Of a DNA stretch of 6,632 bases, positions 5,704 through 6,632 are shown in pieces. The notes below the pieces were generated by a model that saw only the letters and a program-made list of their open reading frames with translations, searched no databases and was not told the origin of the DNA. The stretch lies in assembly GCA_003233535.1 (NCBI GenBank), contig QIMA01000363.1, positions 1 through 6,632 on the forward strand, read 5' to 3'. Positions within the stretch are counted from its first letter, which is position 1; each line of letters starts with the position of its first letter. Origin of the DNA: Rhodanobacteraceae bacterium (lineage in GTDB: Bacteria > Pseudomonadota > Gammaproteobacteria > Xanthomonadales > SZUA-5). The translations under genes were made by a program, and so were the position numbers.

Positions 5704-6632
5704 ATGAGCGCGCCAACGACCTTGCAAGAGCAGCTCGAGGCAATCGCCGCTGGACGCTGTAGTTCGACCGACTTGGTTCATGCCACGCATGCGCGTAGTC
5801 AGCAGTGGGCTGATCTGAATGCATGGATCACGCAGTTGCCGGCCGAGAGCGGAAACGATAGCGACGCGTCGCTGGGTGGAATCCCCTACGCGCACAAGGA
5901 CTTGTTCTGCACCGAAGGCGTACGCACTACCTGCGCGTCGAAGATGCTGGAATCATTCGTGCCGCCGTATTCGGCCAGCGTGCATGAACACTTAGAGCTC
6001 GCCGGTGCGGTGCTGATGGGCAAAGCGAATTTGGATGAATTCGGGATGGGCTCATCCAACGAACACAGCCATTTTGGACCGGTTCGTAATCCCTGGGATC
6101 GCTCTCGCGTGCCGGGCGGTTCTTCCGGCGGATCTGCAGCGCTGGTCGCGGCTCGCGTGGTGCCTTTCGCCACCGCTACAGACACCGGCGGATCGATTCG
6201 ACAGCCGGCCGCATTCTGTGGAGTGACCGGAATCAAGCCTACCTACGGTCGGGTGTCGCGCTGGGGCATGGTGGCCTACGCTTCTAGCCTCGATCAGGGC
6301 GGTGTGGTTGCGCAGACGGCGCAAGATTGCGCCCGCGTGCTCGAGGTCATCGCTGGACACGATTGGCGTGACTCCACCAGCCTGAATGCGCCCACGCCAG
6401 ACTACCTCGCAGCCTTAGACACGTCGCTGAGCGGGCTCAAGATTGGCGTGCCCAGCTGTTTCTTCGGGGCCGGCGTTAGCCCTGCCGTTGCCGAGTCGGT
6501 GCACGTAGCGCTGGCCGAAATGGAGTCGCGCGGAGCAACGCTGGTGGATGTGGCGCTGACGCACGCTGAGCTGGCCATTTCTGCCTACTATCTGATCGCG
6601 CCAGCCGAGGCGTCGAGCAACTTATTGCGCTA
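5704..6632 (+). CDS. gatA: Asp-tRNA(Asn)/Glu-tRNA(Gln) amidotransferase subunit A (3' truncated by window edge)
   Basis: GatA is the amidase-signature glutaminase of GatCAB. It hydrolyses glutamine, and the ammonia is passed to GatB to amidate the mischarged tRNA. The frame is open from ATG 5704 to the end of the window: 309 codons of an expected ~480-490, so the C-terminal third is missing. The catalytic Ser-cisSer-Lys triad is present: Lys65 in IPYAHKD, Ser140 in PGGSSGGS and Ser164 in [10 protein letters not shown]. The spacing is identical to the S. aureus enzyme (K79, S154, S178). Tyr295 in [16 protein letters not shown] matches the glutamine-binding Tyr309 of that protein. Family motifs [15 protein letters not shown] and [23 protein letters not shown] are intact. 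The start follows the gatC TGA with no gap, and GAAGGTGA at 5688-5695, inside gatC, can serve as the ribosome binding site. gatB is expected downstream. Confidence 0.96.
   Translation, partial: MSAPTTLQEQLEAIAAGRCSSTDLVHATHARSQQWADLNAWITQLPAESGNDSDASLGGIPYAHKDLFCTEGVRTTCASKMLESFVPPYSASVHEHLELAGAVLMGKANLDEFGMGSSNEHSHFGPVRNPWDRSRVPGGSSGGSAALVAARVVPFATATDTGGSIRQPAAFCGVTGIKPTYGRVSRWGMVAYASSLDQGGVVAQTAQDCARVLEVIAGHDWRDSTSLNAPTPDYLAALDTSLSGLKIGVPSCFFGAGVSPAVAESVHVALAEMESRGATLVDVALTHAELAISAYYLIAPAEASSNLLR

Overview
The window is an all-forward stretch of conserved chromosomal housekeeping genes from a Gammaproteobacterium. The order tolB-pal-cpoB-queE is typical of that class. The Pal C-terminus, with a Cys pair in its PVC...CW segment, recalls Xanthomonadales-type Pal as I remember them, but I cannot assign a genus from this alone. 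The sequence is moderately GC-rich and gene-dense. I see no mobile element, CRISPR array, RNA gene or sign of recent transfer.

Bases 1-2576 hold the periplasmic/outer-membrane part of the Tol-Pal envelope system: the 3'-terminal ~85% of tolB, then pal, then cpoB (ybgF). These proteins link outer membrane constriction to cell division and coordinate peptidoglycan synthesis. The pal gene cannot be translated as one frame. Its lipoprotein signal and proline-rich linker lie in one frame that ends at a TGA at 1305, and its OmpA-like peptidoglycan-binding domain lies in the +1 frame. A perfect tandem duplication, GTAC-GTAC at 1290-1297, accounts exactly for the shift: removing one copy restores a normal 169-residue Pal. 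It is either a real mutation or an assembly error.

Bases 2577-3322 hold queE (7-carboxy-7-deazaguanine synthase, queuosine pathway), preceded by a short leader with a strong hairpin. Bases 3391-5198 carry two riboflavin genes. The first is ribE (riboflavin synthase alpha subunit). The second is a RibB fusion protein whose DHBP synthase half looks intact, while its GTP cyclohydrolase II-like half lacks the zinc-binding cysteines and the catalytic motif (the known RibBX type). The 83-base gap between them can form mutually exclusive stems and may be regulatory.

After a 217-base gap, bases 5416-6632 begin gatC-gatA, two subunits of the Glu-tRNA(Gln)/Asp-tRNA(Asn) amidotransferase. gatA runs off the end of the window; gatB would be expected beyond it. 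Apart from the broken pal, every complete gene appears intact. I found no convincing new biological system here.
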